A DNA stretch of 64,000 bases from NCBI GenBank assembly GCA_946902875.1, contig OX336336.1, positions 28,289,558 through 28,353,557 on the forward strand, read 5' to 3'. The notes under the pieces were generated by a model, which was not told the DNA's origin, ran no database searches, and saw only the letters and a program-made list of their open reading frames with translations. The DNA is from Nematopogon swammerdamellus. Taxonomy: Eukaryota > Arthropoda > Insecta > Lepidoptera > Adelidae. The position numbers were made by a program, and so were the translations under genes. This document shows positions 20,817-32,119 of this stretch, piece by piece. Within the stretch, counting starts at the first letter, position 1, and each line of letters begins with the position of its first letter.

Positions 20817-21375
20817 AAGGGTCTTTCAATAGGGACTTCCGAACTTTGACAGTTGATAGCGGCCATCTTGTTGAAGCTACATCTTTCAAAATTATTCAGT
20901 CTGTTTTGCCAAATCACCATGGATGGATATAGCGTTCAACAACACGTGCAAATGATAAAATTGTTTTATCAAAATGGGTGTTCTGTTCGGGCAACGAAAA
21001 ATTTGAAAAAATCATCTTCAGCGATGAGGCCCATTTCTGGATGAATGGGTACGTGAAAAAGCAAAATTGTCGAATTTGGGCCGATACAAATCCAAATGAG
21101 ATCCAAGAGCGTCCAAGGCATCCCGAAAAAGTCACTGTTTGGTGTGGATTTTGGGCTGGCGGCATCATCGGTCCATATTTCTTTGAAAACGACGAAATTG
21201 GAGATTTCGGTTGCGCGCCACCCAGAGAAGCCGGGGCGGACATTTGAACGATGTTATATTCCACACATAATGGCATCGATAGGCCTTTCAAACGAATAAA
21301 AATTGTTGATGATATCTAACACAAATTTTGTTTTATTTAAATTTGAAGATAGGAAGCCCTTAATGAAAGACCCTT
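20817..21375 (+). mobile_element. Tc1/mariner element with internal deletion
   Basis: Terminal inverted repeats AAGGGTCTTTCAATAGGG and its inverted partner at 21351-21375 (23 of about 25 bases) are flanked by TA on both sides. At 559 bp it is less than half the usual 1.3 kb. The transposase start at 20919 (MDGYSVQQHVQMIKLF) is an N-terminal helix-turn-helix piece. It joins out of frame to a catalytic-core piece (20978-21247) with the first Asp in IIFSDEAHFW and then NGYVKKQNCRIW and VTVWCGFWAGGIIGPYFF. The second and third catalytic acids are deleted, so it cannot transpose by itself. Confidence 0.9.
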
Positions 21376-21560
21376 TATATAAATACAATACATATGATAT
21401 ATAAACATACATACTTATAAATAACATATACAGGGAAGGTAGACTCTAAAACATTTATCTACATGTACACTAATAAATAAAGTTTGTAAGCTTGGATGTA
21501 GGAGGTTATCTGCGAAAATACTCATCCGACTTTAACAAATATTTGACCAATATTTAGAAT

Positions 21561-22260
21561 TCAAGAGCTCGTTAATAATTCTGAAGTTCCAAAAAGTGAG
21601 TCATACATAACACGCTTTTTAAATAAAAATACTGACGAGGATAAACGAATGTCGAGGGGTAGCGAGTTCCAGATACGTGCTGCATTCACGGTGAACGAGT
21701 CAGAGTAGGAAGTGGAGAAGTGAGAAGGGATGGCGAGTGCTCGAGAAACGGTTGATCTCATAGAAAGTCCATGTGCACAGAGAAATTGGAATCGATCCCG
21801 CAAGTACTCAGGGGCCCCAATGTCATTCAGCGTGCAGAAGAGAAGAGAGAGAACGTGAGAATTTCTACGGCGCCGAATGTCGAGCCATTGTAGACGAACG
21901 CGATATTCAGAGATATGATCATACTTGCGCAGTCCGTAGATGTACCGAATGCACAGGTTGAGAAGACGGTCGAGTTTGTTAAGCAAATCCTCGTTGAGGT
22001 CGAGATAACATACATCTGCATAGTCAATTATAGGAATGACAAGGGTTTGTGCTAGCGTGATTTTATTTGCAGTAGGAATGACATTTTTAGGCGCTTCAGA
22101 GCATGAAAGCTAGCAAACACCTTGTGACTGACCTCACTAACCTATCCATTCCAGATCAGCGATTCGTCCAGTTGCAAACCAAGATTTTTTACAGTTTTGC
22201 TGTATGGAATGACTATTTCATTGAAAACCAATGATGGTAGTGCACTTCAATCTAGTTTGG
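21561..22260 (-). pseudogene. LINE B reverse transcriptase C-terminus, copy 1
   Basis: On the minus strand the C-terminal part of a non-LTR reverse transcriptase reads LNKLDRLLNLCIRYIYGLRK, WLDIRRRRNSHVLSLLF and AARIWNSLPLDIR, ending at a stop at 21561. Upstream, in shifted frames, are KTVKNLGLQLDESLIWNG and LCRCM-type blocks, so the frame is broken at least twice. A second copy of the lineage is at 40951-41940. The clade (Jockey or CR1 group) cannot be fixed from this part. The YADD polymerase motif is absent. Confidence 0.85.
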
Positions 22261-22299
22261 CTAATAATTTAGTTGTACCTATTATGATAACATACATAC

Positions 22300-22799
22300 A
22301 GTCAGTCAGTCAGTCAGTCAGTCAGTCAGCGTGTAAGCGTCCACTGCTGGACATATGCCTCTCCAATTTTCCTCCAGTTCTCCCGGTCTTCAGCGGTACG
22401 GAACCACTGCTTTCCGCCGACGTACTTGATGTCGTCGTCCCACCTGGCGGGTGGTCTTCCCACACTCCGTTTTCCTGCCCACGGCCGCCAGTGTAGGACA
22501 CGGTTACTCCAACGGCCGCCGTCTCTTCGGCTGACGTGCCCAGCCCATTGCCACTTGAGCTTAGCCACCCGGTATCCAATATTGACTACTTTGGTGCGTC
22601 GGCGGATTGCCTCGTTACGCACCATATCACGTAGCGTTATTCCCAGCATGGCTCGCTCCATTGCTCGCTGGGCAGCTTTCAACCTTTGGATAATCCGACC
22701 ATCAGCGTCCACGTTTCACACCCGTACGTCATAACCGGGAGGACGCACTGGTCATATATACGGCTTTTAAAATTTTGCGGAAGATCAGACCTCAGGGCG
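22300..22799 (-). pseudogene. RTE-like LINE reverse transcriptase C-terminus with CAGT tail
   Basis: The minus strand reads IYDQCVLPVMTYGCETWTL (22699-22760). After a frameshift comes LKAAQRAMERAMLGITLRD, then KLKWQWAGHVSRR, GRPPARWDDDIK and NWRKIGEAYVQQW to the stop. These are hallmarks of the RTE-type endonuclease/reverse-transcriptase end. A GTCA/CAGT tetranucleotide tail at 22299-22329 marks the 3' terminus. The catalytic RT domain and endonuclease are missing. Confidence 0.88.
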
Positions 22800-22800
22800 T

Positions 22801-22920
22801 ATACATACATACATACAGGTCAAACACATAACCCTCCTTTTTGCTTCGCCGTAGTCGGGTAAAAAATAGAAATGGGCCGGTAGTCACTAGCTCACAGGCT
22901 AGTGACTACCAGCCCATTTC
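22801..22920 (+). repeat. ATAC microsatellite and 52-bp hairpin
   Basis: ATACATAC repeats (22801-22817) precede GGTCAAACACATAACCCTCC and CGCCGTAGTCGGGT. A hairpin follows at 22869-22920 with 23-bp arms (GAAATGGGCCGGTAGTCAC) and a 6-nt loop, with one G-T type mismatch. The region resembles a common lepidopteran repeat end; class unknown. Confidence 0.7.
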
Positions 22921-23187
22921 GATTTTAGGGGAATTTTTTTAGGTAAAGGGATAACGTAGGTCTTCTTCCATGAGTCGGGACAGTACATCTGTTTTGATTA
23001 CCTACTAATTGAGAAGTTACCTACTGGTATCTAAATACCTAAATTTTATTTCTAACGAAATTACATCAGTAACTTTTGTGTTTATTCAAGAGAACTGTCT
23101 ACTTACCTAGATATAGTTAGGTATATGTAGGTATTAATTTTTTTAATTTTTACGACTTGTATTTCAATATTTCCTTGCTTTCAATCA

Positions 23188-23751
23188 TCTAAACTAATAA
23201 AGAGCTAATGTTTATAAGTTTGTAAGTTTAGATGCAAGAGGCAATCAAAGAGGTAATCTCTGAAACTACTCATCCGAAAACTTTGCTTATCGCCAGAATA
23301 TTGTATTGTATTGTCTAAGCTCACGTGTCCGAAGTTGCGTTAGCGTTTACAAATACCTACAAGAAATTGTTGCTAAGCTATTTACAGAAATATTTTTTTT
23401 ATTTTCCCTAGATATCAGGGGAGGGGGAAGGGAGGGGAAGGAGGGAAAAGGGGAAGGACGGGAAATAAGCGGAGGGGCGGGATGGAAAAGGGGAGAGGAC
23501 GGGAAATGAGCGGAGGGGAGGGAGGTGTGGAAGAGAGAGGGAGGGGCTGGATAGGATGGTAGGGAGTGAGAGCAGAGTGGAGGGAGATGTAGGGAGGGGG
23601 AGGGGATAGACGGGGAGAGAGGGATGTAGAGGAGAGAGGACTCAGGGGAGGCGGTGGGATCGATATTTGCGATATTTGCGTTTAAATCGGATTTGCTATT
23701 AAACCGAGTCTACAGAGAGCCAAGCCGCGGGCAAAAGCTATTAAGTATATC
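23188..23751 (+). mobile_element. Helitron-like element carrying a purine tract
   Basis: The 5' end TCTAAACTAATAAAG follows an A. The 3' end has CCAAGCCGCGGGCAAAAG then CTATT, a decayed form of the hairpin plus CTAG|T terminus. Inside, 23412-23645 is almost all purine (GGGA and GGAA units). The block TTGCTATTAAACCGAGTCTA before the 3' end is identical to that at 35085. Size 564 bp, no coding capacity. Helitron assignment is by terminal features only. Confidence 0.6.
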
Positions 23752-23953
23752 TATAAACATGGTAGAATAGAAACAATTTATTGCCATCAAGTCAAACATG
23801 TACAAGCACGTTCTCACTCAATCAAATCACTAGGTAGGTGCACACTACAAGGAAATTATGATTTTTTCAAGTACCTCTACTACAAGAACCAAAATAACCT
23901 AATACCTGCATTTGAAATGTTGTAGGAAAGATTGCATGGTGGTCGATGCCGGT

Positions 23954-24133
23954 AAGGCCCGGACCACCTTCATGCATCCGTTTCTCCCCGGAGTTGACTA
24001 AAATAGGCCACACCCACCGGTGATGGGTGATGAGAAACGGATGCATGAAGTTCTCACTCTGTCGCTCGCACCGGTGGATGTGGCCTATTTTAGTCAACTC
24101 CGGGGAGAAACGGATTCATGATGTCCGGGCCTA
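23954..24133. mobile_element. MITE-like inverted repeat, 68-bp arms
   Basis: AAGGCCCGGACCACC, GTTTCTCCCCGGAGTTGAC and CACACCCACCGGTG are mirrored at 24069-24133. The spacer also repeats GAGAAACGGATGCATGAAG. Non-coding. No target duplication recognised. Confidence 0.75.
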
Positions 24134-24232
24134 AGTGTCAAAATATAGAGAATTTCACGCGAGCGATGTCGGACAAAGCTAGTATGGTATAAACAAGGGA
24201 TGAAAATTAAAATATGCTTGTACAACAAAGTA

Positions 24233-24562
24233 TTTTTTTTTTTTTTTTTATTGATACTGACACGGTTGGCTACATCACCTACAACATTCGTGATGTCAGC
24301 CCATAACACCGGGTGAACTTGGTGCCACGTCAGTGCTTCCCTTCAGTCGTGCCGGCTACACTGAACTGGACGGAAAACACAAACTATTTACATAGCCGTT
24401 TCGACCGACCTTTCATTCAGTGCGGTGGTACCAATCCGGGCGGGTTAAACCCTACCACCTAGTGATATAAGAAGGGAGTCATATCCCTTAGTCGCCTTTT
24501 ACGACATGCACGGGGAGAGATGCAGTGGGACTATTCTTTTAAAGTACCGGCCCCACACGGTA
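24233..24562 (-). mobile_element. SINE family 1, head type 2, full length
   Basis: Poly-T, TGATACTGACACGGTTGGC, body and the full head ending at GGCCCCACACGGTAA. One of the least diverged minus copies. Confidence 0.85.
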
Positions 24563-24937
24563 AGTATTCCTCATAATAACGAGAGAGGCCCATTCCGTGT
24601 TATCCACCAATCCGCGGCCACTTGTTTTGATTCCTCCTGTTTCCGTACGACGATACACGAACGGCGCAAAAGTAATAACATATTGATATCCGTGAAATTA
24701 CTACCTTTGAAAATGTGACGTTAAATTGTTTTATGCTTCTCCTAATCGCTTGTGGGTTTTGTACATTTTGGGTTATAAGGGGGAAAAACGCACGAAAAGG
24801 TAAATGTGCAGTTAGTTGAATATTTTGATTTTTATAATATCTGATACTGAAAATTTTAAGTACAGAGTAAGTTTAATAATCCAATATTTAATACACGAAT
24901 TATGTAATGGTTGAGTTTACTAACTCTGTACAGTTAC

Positions 24938-25093
24938 GATTTATTTACCTATGTAAGGTGCTTCGTTATTTATGTCAAAAAATTCGGGAGGGTTACATAG
25001 ACACTCAAATAACGTGTTTATTTGAATGTCTATGTAACCCTCCCGAAATTTTTAACATAAATAACGAAGCACCTTACACAGGTAAACAAATCG
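24938..25093. mobile_element. MITE-like hairpin H2 with near-perfect 75-bp arms
   Basis: CGATTTATTTACCTATGTAAG through GGGAGGGTTACATAGACACTC is mirrored after a spacer of only a few bases. A half copy recurs at about 25345-25420 (ATGTAACCCTCCCGAAATTTT), so it is a dispersed family. The minus-oriented arm reads as an open frame only by chance. Confidence 0.8.
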
Positions 25094-25420
25094 CAAAAAA
25101 ATATATATGTTTTAGCATTACTTTTCAAAAATTTAACAAAACATGTTTCCTACCTAACCATTAACCTGAGTGTAACATTAGATAACTCGCATTGTACGGG
25201 GTCAATGACCGTACTATGCTCAAACGCAGAACAGTAGTTTGTTGTAATTAAGTCACAAGGTCACTATGATTGGTTTTTACAGCTACTTATTTGATTTTAT
25301 TTTTTGTTAGCAGAAAAAATGCTCATCAACATATGTTTTTTTCTTACGTAAAGTGTTTATTTAAGTGTGTATGTAACCCTCCCGAAATTTTTGACATAAA
25401 TAACAAACCACCTTATATCT

Positions 25421-25952
25421 ATTATTGCACGAGTTATGTGCTTGTGTGTTGGTACTTTAGTAGTAGTTAGTAGGTATGAAAGCATTACCACAAAAATAAG
25501 TCTATTCAGCATATACACAACGAATTAAATTATCGGGAAGTGGCATACAACGCACCGAATTGAGGCGCGCTATTGGTGAGCATTCAGCACCCTCTCCAAT
25601 CGTTGTCTCTCCTTTATACGTATCAAATTGCCATTTAACCGTCTTACTCCATCGACGTTCACAGAGCGGAAACGTAACGTGATGTATGAGGCGCTCGCGC
25701 ACTTACGCTGTTTTAAATATTGGCAATATATAGACGAACTCCAATCGCATGTTTCTACCGGTAAAATGTATGACGAGGGCCCGTCCAGAAAGTAGAATGT
25801 CGTTGCATATACATCGCATTTTTGACATTTTTGCCACGCCGCCGCCGCGTCGCTAAAGGCGCCTACACATTGCAGTACGCATTCAGTTTGTTAGGAAATG
25901 CTAAAATTTTAATGAAAGCACATGTTAAAAAATTATTTCACCAAGAAAATTC
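25421..25952. other. Unassigned interval
   Basis: Contains a 66-codon minus-strand frame (25502-25702) with no recognisable domain and a GC-rich patch at 25840-25870. No repeat partner seen. Confidence 0.35.
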
Positions 25953-26334
25953 GTCAGCCTCGGTAGCTCAGTGGCGCGGTTGGTTAGTCAACTGTTATTA
26001 AGCAACGCTGAGCGCGGTCAGTGTTTGGATGGGTGACCCCTCGACCGTTGGAGGCTGACCGTGGTTCGGATTCCACGTTAAACTGTAGGTCCCTTCCCTT
26101 CTTACCTTACTAGGTGGTAGGGTTTATCCCGGCCGGGTTGGTACCACCGCACTGAACGAAACGTCGGTCGAAACGGCTATGTAAATAGTTCGTGTTTTCC
26201 GTCCAGTTTAGTGTAGCCGACATGAAATGAAGGGAAGCACTGACATGGCACCTAGTTCACCCTGTGTTATGGGCTCACATCACGGATGTTGTAGGTGATG
26301 TAGCCAACCGTGTCAGGTTCCATAAAAAAAAAAA
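25953..26334 (+). mobile_element. SINE family 1, chimeric tRNA/5S head, full length
   Basis: A box TAGCTCAGTGGCG, then the 5S-like TTAAGCAACGCTGAGCGCG and GTTTGGATGGGTGACC (25998-26038). The B box is GGTTCGGATTCC, followed by the body and GTGTCAGGTTCCATAAA with poly-A. The B box is closer to the tRNA consensus than in the 9141 copy. Confidence 0.88.
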
Positions 26335-26667
26335 CCAATGTTTTGATATTGGAAATGTCTTTTCGATCGCTTCAGTATAGTACCCGATTTTCAGCGAGAG
26401 TCCGAATTCGCCCCTAATTAAGGCTACCTAAATATTTAGGGTGTCAAATGACGCGTATCGACGAGCGCTACAAGATTGTAATATTGTAAAAATTATTTAA
26501 AAAGTTTGAGAGTTTTTGAGAAAATCGCAAAAAACCGCTTAAAATAGCCGTTTTATTTACTAGGTACTATATATAATAGGTACACTTTTATTTCACCGCT
26601 TACACACACACACACACCCACACCCTCACCTACCACACTCTCACACACACATATACGCACGTGTTAA
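26335..26667. other. Unassigned interval with short CA-rich stretch
   Basis: ACACACACACACACCC-type repeats at 26605-26660; otherwise no recognised element or open frame. Confidence 0.4.
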
Positions 26668-27412
26668 TCTATACATATAATAAAATCGTAGAGGTAAGAA
26701 AGTCTGTACATTGAATGTATTCGGAAAAAAACTAACCAGGGTGGCATAAAATGAGATACTGAACATGTTAGAACAGTTTTTAAAATTTTTGTATGTTTGT
26801 TTGTTTGTTTGTCTGTACGCGCATCACGCAAAAACCACTGAACGGAATTAGACGAAACTTTGTATAGTGGCAGGTTATATGCCGGGTTAACATAATACGT
26901 AAAAAAAAAAAAATAAAAAAAAATTTACAATTATAAACATTATTGCGCGTTTAAAATCACGTAGTCCAAAGTACATAATTATATCTTGAGAACTGGCAGC
27001 AAATACAATTTGAATAAAATATTCATTCGAAATTTAAAAATAAGTAGATACAACGAAAATGACAGTTCTTCTTTTTTATAACTTGAACACAATAGTCTAT
27101 ACATATCATAAAATCGTAAATGCAAAAATGTCTATTTGTAAGCGCATCTCGCAAAAACCACTGAACGGAATTTGACGAAACTTTTTATAGTGACAATGTA
27201 TATCCCGGATGAACACAATAATTAAAAAATATAAATAATAAAAATCACGTAATCCAAAGTAAAGGTAAAAAACAATTTTAACTGCCATGTTGACAACGGA
27301 GAACTGTCATCTCGACGTGAGCTGGCCGGTGACAAATTGTTTGCTATATAAAAATAATAATTGAAAGTCGAAGTTATGTCGCTGTCATTGGTGCAATAAA
27401 ATTTATATATCT

Positions 27413-27450
27413 GTTGCCCACGGCTTCGCTCGCGTGAAATTCGTATTGAG
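27413..27450 (-). mobile_element. Helitron-like 3' terminus, minus orientation
   Basis: TGTTGCCCACGGCTTCGCTC and GCGTGAAATTCGTATTG match the terminus at 15671 and 33882. It points opposite to the end at 29684. Confidence 0.5.
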
Positions 27451-27964
27451 GAGCAACAGATCAAACAGACTTTCGTGCATTTATTAAAAAAAATCGATAC
27501 AAATTTATTTTGGTAGAGCTCAATAGCTGCTTTATGTGTGTTTTTACAGAATTCACATCAAACAATATTTAGTATTATTAAAAAAATATTGAATGTCGGC
27601 GACTGCGTCAAATCGTATTTTGTTCCTAAGTTTTGAGGTTAAGATGGCGGCATGATCACCTACGTTTGGGTATCCTGCTCTTATGGAATGGATCAAAGAT
27701 CGCATCAAAGAGTATTATGTTTGAAATTATAATTTATAAAACACTGATTTATGAAATGAAAGGGTATATTTGTTATTTTATCATCATAATCTACTCGCCA
27801 AAACAAATATATTAGTAAAAAAAATCATCTTTCTATCATTTTTAGTTTTCAAGACACATGTTTTTTGATAATTTTTCGAAACTAGGATCACGACACAAAA
27901 TACTGTTTGATCAGTTGCTCCCAATTTAATGTCTTTGGTTGCTCCTCATTTAAAAAAAGAAACT

Positions 27965-28440
27965 AAGTAACTAAAGGCGGGCCCGAAGGCGGATCTGCGC
28001 TCACGTAAACGATATTCTTTCTCGATGAAAGTAACTAAGGGCGAGGCGGAAGGCCGAGCTCTATTCTGGAAGACCATAAACCTTCTCGAAGAAAGTAAGT
28101 AACTATGGGCGAGGCCGCAGGCCGAGCTGCGTTCAGGAAGAAGCTAAACCATCTTGAAGAAAATAAGTAACTAAGGCGAGGCCGAAGGCCGAGCTACGTT
28201 CGGATAATTGAAAAACCATCTCGAAGAAAGCAAGTAACTAAGGGCGAGGCCGAAGGCCGAGCTGCGATCAGGAAGAAGCTAAACCATCTTGAAGAAAGTA
28301 AGTAACTAAGGCGAGGCCGGAGGCCGAGCTACGTTCTGACAAATGATAAACCATCTCGAAGAAAGCAAGTAACTAAGGGCGATGCCTAAAGGCCGAGCTG
28401 CGTTCAGGAAGAAGCTAAACCATCTCGAATAAAGTTAATT
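27965..28440 (+). repeat. Tandem array of about 67-bp units, forward
   Basis: Six to seven units of AAGTAACTAAGGGCGAGGCC, GAAGGCCGAGCTGCG and a linker with CTAAACCATCTCGAAGAAAG. The palindromic core GGCCGAAGGCC is the most conserved part. Matching units lie in reverse orientation at 29340-29645. Confidence 0.8.
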
Positions 28441-28486
28441 AATATTAAGATTGAGTTAATTTAATTTAAATTTTATTATAAAGTCC

Positions 28487-28932
28487 ACGCTTCTAACGGC
28501 AAATATACCGTGCATCCTAGAACCTCGCGGTTATTCCCGGCTGGATGGCAAGAGTCCCGATGCTATCACCTTAGTGCCATGGACTAAGGGTAGTTCTTTG
28601 ATGTGGGACGCCACTTTTGTTCTCACGTTGGCTCCAAGTCACGTTAGGACATCTTCAAGAGTGGCTGGCGCGGCCGAGGCTGGGGCGGAGAGCCTCAAAC
28701 GCAGCAAATATAGAAATATAATTCAAGATTTCGAATTTGTTGCGTTTGCGGTTGAAACCCTCGGTCCGTGGAGCAGTGAAGCCAAAAGAGGCTTGAGCTG
28801 GTTGACGCAACTGGTGTCCCACCATCAAGGGCTTATGTACTTCATTCAAAGGGTAAGCCTTGCCATCCAGCGGGGTAATGCCGCAAGTGCTCTAAGAACA
28901 TTTGAAAATGCCCGTTTTGATAGTTATTTAAA
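28487..28932 (+). pseudogene. LINE D reverse transcriptase C-terminal domain, copy 1
   Basis: The frame reads NIPCILEPRGYSRLDGKSPD, VPWTKGSSLMWDATFVLTL, VAFAVETLGPWSSEAKRG and YFIQRVSLAIQRGNAAS without a stop for about 140 codons. This is the C-terminal block that follows the RT in a group of animal retroelements I recognise from memory. The PD...WD spacing hints at a restriction-endonuclease-like fold; that is inference. The RT itself is absent, and a minus-strand LINE A tail truncates the fragment at 28932. A second copy ends at 38432. Methionine starts are not meaningful here. Confidence 0.8.
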
Positions 28933-29250
28933 TTTTTTTTTATTTTTTTTTATCGATAGCGCGACATGTGGCATCGTTACACCTACAAGTAGGTGTCTAA
29001 CGATGCCCATGGACATTCTGTGATGCACGGGGATTGCGAATGTCATGCCGGCCTGACAGGAGCCTTTTCACGCCCCTTTTGAAAAACCCCAGGCTGTACT
29101 TGGGAGGAAATAGATGGGCAGGGAGTGCGTTCCACATTTTCCCGGTTCTGTGAATAAAAGACCTACAGAACCGGTTGGTGCGCATGCGTGGTAGGTCGAT
29201 TGAATAGGGGTGCATCCCCTGCCCAGTACGCGTAGTGCGGAGGTGGAATG
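28932..29250 (-). pseudogene. LINE A reverse transcriptase C-terminus, copy 1
   Basis: The minus strand reads HPYSIDLPRMRTNRFCRSF, HRTGKMWNALPAHLFPPK and GVKRLLSGRHDIRNPRASQ to a stop, then a short 3' UTR and poly-A (poly-T at 28932-28951). Copies occur at 47609, 52596 and 59741. Jockey or CR1-group placement is tentative. It is inserted between the LINE D fragment and the reverse array. Confidence 0.85.
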
Positions 29251-29339
29251 TTTGTTAGGTAGGTTTAATTCTTTAGTTGTTAATATTACTTTTTTATTTT
29301 TATGAAATAAAAAGATTGAGTAAACGATATTATATTCTA

Positions 29340-29645
29340 TCGAAGAAAGGAAGTCTTTAAGGGCAAGGCCCGAAGGCGGAAGAGGGTTTTTGGTTTACCT
29401 GAACGCAGCTCGGCCTTCGGCCTCGCACTTAGTTCCTTCCTTTCTTCCAGAAGTTTTATCGTCTTCCTGAACGCAGCTCGGCCTTCGGCCTCGCCCTTAC
29501 TTACTTCCTTTATTTGAGAAAGGTTTATCGTTTACCTGAAAGCAGCTCGGCCTTCGGCCTCGCCCTTAGTTAGTTACTTTCTTTAAGAAGGTTTATCGAT
29601 TACCTGAACGCAGCTCGGCCTTCGGCCTCGCCCTTAGTTACTTAC
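29340..29645 (-). repeat. Tandem array of about 70-bp units, reverse
   Basis: Four units of ACGCAGCTCGGCCTTCGGCC and TCGCCCTTAGTTACTTAC, separated by a TTTATCG-TTACCTGA linker. It is the inverted counterpart of 27965-28440, so together they are a roughly 300-bp-arm inverted repeat with LINE fragments in the loop. Confidence 0.8.
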
Positions 29646-29728
29646 ATACAATTTCACGCGAGCGGAGCCGCGGGCTCAGCTAGTTTTTAATAAAATTATA
29701 GTAACTATTAGATAGTTATACTCAATTA

Positions 29729-29955
29729 AAAAGTTAAATTACAAATTTAAAAAACCCCCGACCCTTAAAAAGTCAAAAATAATTTCCGTTTACTTAATTA
29801 AAGGAGTCGGGAGACCGCTAAGTAAATTCCCGCGCAGCTCTGAGTTTTTATATTTTATTTACTTAGCGGTCCCCCGACTCCTTTAATTAAGTAAACGGAA
29901 ATTATTTTTGACTTTTAAAGGGTCGGGGGTTTTTTAAATTTGTAATTTAACTTTT
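29729..29955. mobile_element. Palindromic MITE-like hairpin H1, best copy
   Basis: Arms of about 98 bp are nearly perfect: AAAAGTTAAATTACAAATTT, AAAAACCCCCGACCC, TTTCCGTTTACTTAATTAAA, GGAGTCGG and ACCGCTAAGTAAAT, with the mirror at 29857-29955. The spacer holds CGCGCAGCTCTGAGTTT. Same family as 1820-2003. No coding. Confidence 0.85.
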
Positions 29956-30145
29956 ATTTTAAGCTTTTTAAAAAAAAAACCGCATGAAAATCGGTCCTCT
30001 TTTTGAGATAAAATTTCGTTTTATTACTTAATTACTTGATTACTTGATTACAAACATAGCTAAGAACCATCCCGATTAAACAAGCTTCCTAATAAAAAAA
30101 ACCGCATCCAAATCGGTCCATCTGTTTGGGAGCTACGATGCCACA

Positions 30146-30182
<37 letters not shown>

Positions 30183-30183
30183 C

Positions 30184-32119
30184 TGTTTGCTCAGTCCCGA
30201 AAGCGAGGCGGTCTGTGTTTAGTTGTTGAGAAGCACGAAAACGAGGCCTTAGTGATACAACGGTATTTCACAATGTTTTGTGTCTCTATGTGATGTAACT
30301 TGAATATAGGTATACGACAATCTTTCCCGTTTCTCGATAGATGGCGTATTGCATGAGATATTGCAATTTTCAGAAAAGTGCTAACACACCCGAATCCGAG
30401 GCGTGCACGAAAGCGAGGCTGGAGCCTCGCTTTCGTCATTTTCAACAGATTTAGAGTGTGTATGAGAATTTTTTTAAAACGCCTCGCTTTCGGTATTTTA
30501 TTTTACCTGAATCCGAGGCGGTCTCACTTTCGTATATTGAATCGCATATGTGTATTACCCACCTCGGATTTGGAGTGTATGAAATTATTATTTTTAGTTA
30601 TCTGTTTACTTTTTTTGTTTTGTTGTCGTTCTTGGGATATGGTCTCGCTTTTATATCTATCTTTTATATTAATAAAACTATATGCCCGCCTCAATCATCA
30701 TCGCCCAGCCTAAACCGCAAGACCTAGAAAGCTGAAATTTAGAACACAGGTTTATTTTACAACTCAGGGTTTTTGGATTTCAGATTTTAAGGGATGGAAA
30801 TGAGGGATGAAATTTTTTATGGGAGTATCGATTTTTTTAAAGGTAGGAACTTGAAAATTTTAATTGTAGCTACTCTTCATAAACAAATGATAACGTGTTT
30901 TAGCGTTTTTGAATTTTCAGAATTTAAGGGGTGGAAATGGGGGATGAAAATTTGTATGGGAGTATCGATTTTTTTAAAGGCAGTAACTTGAAAATTTTAA
31001 TTTTAGCTAGTCTTCATAAACAAATAATGACGAATTTCAGGGTTTTTGAATTTTCAGATTTTAGGGGGTGGAAATCGGCGATGAAATTTTTTATGGAAGT
31101 ATAAATTTTTTTATAGATAAAAACTTGAAAATTTTAATTTTTTACTTATCACAAATAAATAATGACGTGTTTCGGGGTTTCTGGATTTTCAGATTTCAAG
31201 GGATGGAAATGGGGGATGAAAATTGTCATGGGAGTTTAGATTTTTTTAAAGGTAGGAACTTGAAAATTTTAATTGTAGCTACTCTTCATAAACAAATGAT
31301 GACGTGTTTCAGGGTTTTTGAATTTTCAGATTTTAAGGGGTGGAAATGGGGGATGAAAATTTGTATGGGAGTATCGATTTTTTTAAAGGCAGGAACTTGA
31401 AAATTTTTATTTTAGCTACTCTTCATTAACAAATAATAACGTATTTCAGGGTTTTTGGATTTTCAGATTTTAAGGGGTGGAAATCGAGGATGAAAGTTTT
31501 TATGAAAGTATAATTTTTTTTATAGAAAGGAATTTGAAAATTTAAATTGAAGCTACTCATCATAAATAAATACCGCCTCTCTGTGGGGCGACACCCGGGC
31601 GACTGACGGACTGCTTGACTCATTCAATGAATCCGCGGAAGGAAGGAAGGGACCGGAACGGGTCCGGGGTCGGTGGCGCGTGCGCTCCCCACACACATAT
31701 TTACAAGGTAACAATAATAATGAAAAGGTCTCAGATTCGGTAATTATAGCATAGATTAGGATACACACTAAACACACTTACACACACATTACACACTAAA
31801 AAAGCGAGGCGGTCTCGGATTCGTGTCCGATGGATACACACTTGCCACTGCAGCGCCATCTATGGCATACACACTGGAACTACGTATTTTTAGACATTTT
31901 CATACACACTTACACAACCTGCCAAAACTACCAAAAACGAGGCGTAAAATTTAATCTGCTCTGATTGGTCCGTCAAATATACGTTTTCTGACCAATCAGG
32001 GGTCGCTGATTTCAAATCTGCCATTAGAATTTTCCTGTCAAATCCGAGGCGGTCTCGCTTTTGACGGCGCCTCGGTTTCGTTAGTGTGGACGGACGAAAC
32101 GCCTCGTTTTAGGGAGTGG

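Larger units (their letters stand above)
26668..29684 (+). mobile_element. Possible composite Helitron-like unit (3 kb)
   Basis: A 5'-type end TCTATACATATAATAAAATC follows an A at 26667. A second 5'-type end TCTATACATATCATAAAATC is at 27096. Both lead into AAAAACCACTGAACGGAATT and GACGAAACTTT. A single 3'-type end (ACGCGAGCGGAGCCGCGGGC, TCAGCTAG|T) lies at 29684. Between them are a reversed 3'-type end at 27413, two opposed tandem arrays and two LINE relics. Whether it is one unit or several nested ones cannot be settled by eye. No Rep/helicase coding is visible. Confidence 0.45.

Noticed and set aside
27965..28440. CRISPR-like array of spaced palindromic repeats
   Set aside because: The spacers are themselves repeated and diverged, the genome is an animal, and no cas-like gene is present.
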